From Halarcobacter anaerophilus (GTDB taxonomy: Bacteria; Campylobacterota; Campylobacteria; Campylobacterales; Arcobacteraceae), in assembly GCF_006459125.1 (NCBI RefSeq), contig NZ_CP041070.1, positions 2,952,923-3,016,922 on the forward strand: DNA of 64,000 nucleotides, in the 5' to 3' direction. The notes under the pieces were generated by a model. That model did no database searches, was not told the origin of the DNA, and worked only from the letters and a program-made list of their open reading frames with translations. Position 1 is the stretch's first letter; every line of letters begins with the position of its first letter. A program made the position numbers and the translations under genes. This document shows, piece after piece, positions 62,475 to 64,000 of this stretch.

Positions 62475-63347
62475 TTATACTTTTCTTTTATTGATTAAAA
62501 ATACGCCTAAAAATATCAGACACATAGCTATTAAATCACTAAATTTTATATCCTCTTTTACAATAAAAAAACCTATAAAAAGTGCAACTACAGGCGGCAG
62601 ATAAGTAATAGAAGAGGCTTTTAAAGCTCCTAATTTATCAATTATATAATAGTATATAATATAAGCCGCTCCCGTACCTAAAACTCCCAACCCTATTATT
62701 AAGCCAAGTGCCGTATGAGTATCGCTAAAAATATTATTTATACCGTTAAAATCCGTAATAAAAAGAAGTACTAATAATCCAAATCCCAACTGATAAGTAG
62801 TAAGTGCCGCAGCATTTATATTTAAAGGAATAATAAATTTTTTTGCATAAATAAAAGAAGACCCCACGCTTAATGAACCTAAAATTATAGAAACGGCACC
62901 TTCATAGTTTATATGTGTAATATCTTGAGAAAATATACCGCTTATCATCACTACACCTAAAAAACCTATAAAGACTCCTAAAACTGCAAGTTTCGTAATC
63001 TTCTCTTCTTTTAAAAAAATCGCCGCAATCAAAAAAGAGAATAAAGGAATAGAACCGCTTAAAACTCCTGCAACGCCTGAAAGTAACAGTGCGCATCCTT
63101 TTACATATCCAAAATAATAGACCACAGCTGCTAACAAAGACATAATGAAAAAATGAAAAGAATATTTTAAATGTTCCCATTTCAAAGCTTTTAAATACCA
63201 AGCATATATAAAAACAGGTATAAATCCAAACAAAACTCTATAAAAAACTACTTGCACGGCATCAATATATTCAGTTGCCAATTTCATATAAATAAAATTG
63301 CTTCCCCATATCAATGCCAAAAATATTATTAATGACAAATTTTTCAT
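62475..63347 (-). CDS. EamA/DMT-family transporter (RhaT/YdcZ-like)
   Basis: 290 residues, ten helices in two EamA repeats. [30 protein letters not shown] and [22 protein letters not shown] mark each repeat. The family exports amino acids and other small metabolites; the substrate is unknown. It overlaps the ruvC stop codon (ATGA), so it is cotranscribed with ruvC. Confidence 0.9.
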   Translation of the reverse strand: MKNLSLIIFLALIWGSNFIYMKLATEYIDAVQVVFYRVLFGFIPVFIYAWYLKALKWEHLKYSFHFFIMSLLAAVVYYFGYVKGCALLLSGVAGVLSGSIPLFSFLIAAIFLKEEKITKLAVLGVFIGFLGVVMISGIFSQDITHINYEGAVSIILGSLSVGSSFIYAKKFIIPLNINAAALTTYQLGFGLLVLLFITDFNGINNIFSDTHTALGLIIGLGVLGTGAAYIIYYYIIDKLGALKASSITYLPPVVALFIGFFIVKEDIKFSDLIAMCLIFLGVFLINKRKV

Positions 63348-63811
63348 TTTAATCTCTGGCTGTGAGTCAATGCAATCGCAATTGCATCGGTTATATCAAG
63401 GGGTTTTATCTCTTTTTTTATTCCTAGTAATCTTTTTACCATAAAAGCAACTTGCTCTTTTTGAGCTTTACCGTTTCCAGTAACTGCCTGTTTTACCTGC
63501 AAAGGCGTATATTCGGCAAAATTTCCAAACTCTTGCAAAACTTTTAGTGAGATAGCTCCTCTAAATTGAGCTAATTTAATAACCGTTTTTGGATTAAAAG
63601 CATAAAACATATCTTCAATGGCAACTTCATCCAGTTTATACTTATTAAAAATCATATCAAGACCTTCTGTCATCTCTACAATCTGCTCTTGAAGTATTTT
63701 TGTTCTTATTTTAATTAGACCCGCTTCAACTAATTTCACATGATTTCCCGTCTTTTCAATAACTGCATATCCGCAATTTCTTGTTCCCGGGTCTATTCCT
63801 AATATTTTCAA
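63344..63811 (-). CDS. ruvC: Holliday junction resolvase RuvC
   Basis: 155 residues, starting with TTG 63811 after CAGGGA. Catalytic acids: D7 ([13 protein letters not shown]), Glu in [11 protein letters not shown], and the two Asp of [14 protein letters not shown]. It cuts Holliday junctions with RuvAB. The TTG and its ribosome binding site overlap the first DnaA-box-like motif of the adjacent replication origin, so replication initiator binding could affect its expression. In Arcobacter-like genomes the order ruvC-dnaA-dnaN is known. Confidence 0.94.
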   Translation of the reverse strand: MKILGIDPGTRNCGYAVIEKTGNHVKLVEAGLIKIRTKILQEQIVEMTEGLDMIFNKYKLDEVAIEDMFYAFNPKTVIKLAQFRGAISLKVLQEFGNFAEYTPLQVKQAVTGNGKAQKEQVAFMVKRLLGIKKEIKPLDITDAIAIALTHSQRLK

Positions 63812-64000
63812 CTTTTCACATTCCCTGTAATCTTAACTTTTCACATAATGAAAGTACTGAATAATGGTAAAAGTTTCATAAATATTCACTTAAGAGCAAA
63901 AAGTTTTTCACCTATTAGAAAATTTTTATTCACCTGTGAAAAACTTTTAATGTTAATTTAGATATAATCTATCAATTTATATATAAAGAGTGCGTATTTA
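63812..64000. other. Putative chromosomal replication origin (oriC), DnaA boxes and AT-rich region
   Basis: 189 non-coding bases after ruvC. TTTTCAC-type motifs at 63813-63819, 63838-63844 and 63905-63911; TATTCAC at 63883-63889 and 63927-63933; and an inverted GTGAAAA at 63936-63942. These fit the TNTTCAC-like DnaA box described for Campylobacterota. An AT-rich stretch (63945-63990) follows and could be the unwinding element. dnaA is expected directly beyond position 64000. Confidence 0.72.

Noticed and set aside
1..64000. CRISPR arrays, tRNA or rRNA genes, insertion sequences or prophage
   Set aside because: No regularly spaced repeats, no cloverleaf or rRNA-like stretches, and no transposase or phage genes were seen.

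Overview
The window is AT-rich, densely coding bacterial chromosome. Its gene content (NhaD, ThyX, split GcvPA/GcvPB, SHP/DHC cytochromes, many OmpR-type two-component systems) and its TTTTCAC-type DnaA boxes next to ruvC point to Campylobacterota, most likely the Arcobacter group. The genus is inference; no rRNA gene is present. I see no tRNA, rRNA, CRISPR array, insertion sequence or prophage.

Layout. 0-11.4 kb holds housekeeping and accessory genes: a rhodanese cut by the window start, a CNNM/CBS membrane protein, a TonB-dependent receptor with a Fur-box-like site, DksA, a flavoprotein, a MoxR/VWA pair, NhaD, and a Bcr-like exporter with its MarR regulator and operator palindromes. 11.5-19.2 kb is an assimilatory sulfur cluster: metY, an Rrf2/CymR-like regulator, cysK, a DUF2061 protein, cysH, cysD, cysN and a siroheme sulfite reductase. 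A class-V aminotransferase, a phosphoesterase, a Crp/Fnr regulator and an Hsp20 gene under two CIRCE-like operators follow.

23.3-34.0 kb is the most unusual locus, two convergent arms of a predicted peptide-ligase system. The + arm encodes a transglutaminase fused to a DUF2126 circularly permuted glutamine-synthetase-like ligase, a circularly permuted ATP-grasp fused to an alpha-E domain, and a second transglutaminase. The - arm encodes a separate ATP-grasp, a separate alpha-E protein, an intact M14-type deacylase and a paralogue of that deacylase that has lost its metal and catalytic residues. Tiny ORFs, one behind a hairpin that buries its ribosome binding site, lie upstream of the - arm. 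TypA follows.

36.8-50.9 kb holds two respiratory/envelope modules. The first runs ABC transporter, divergent heme-copper-oxidase-like protein, YceI, thioredoxin-like protein, phosphoesterase, response regulator, kinase, cytochrome b561. The second runs SHP-like cytochrome, diheme cytochrome c, a frameshifted b561-diheme fusion, a Spy/CpxP-like protein, response regulator, kinase. A direct repeat with 11-bp period upstream of the second looks like an OmpR/PhoB-type operator.

50.9-63.8 kb holds thyX, a TRIC-like channel, a full glycine cleavage operon (gcvT-gcvH-gcvPA-gcvPB-lipA-lpdA), a peroxiredoxin with two plausible starts, another two-component pair, purN, a DMT exporter and ruvC. The last ~190 bases carry clustered DnaA-box-like motifs and an AT-rich stretch: probably oriC, with dnaA expected just beyond the end.
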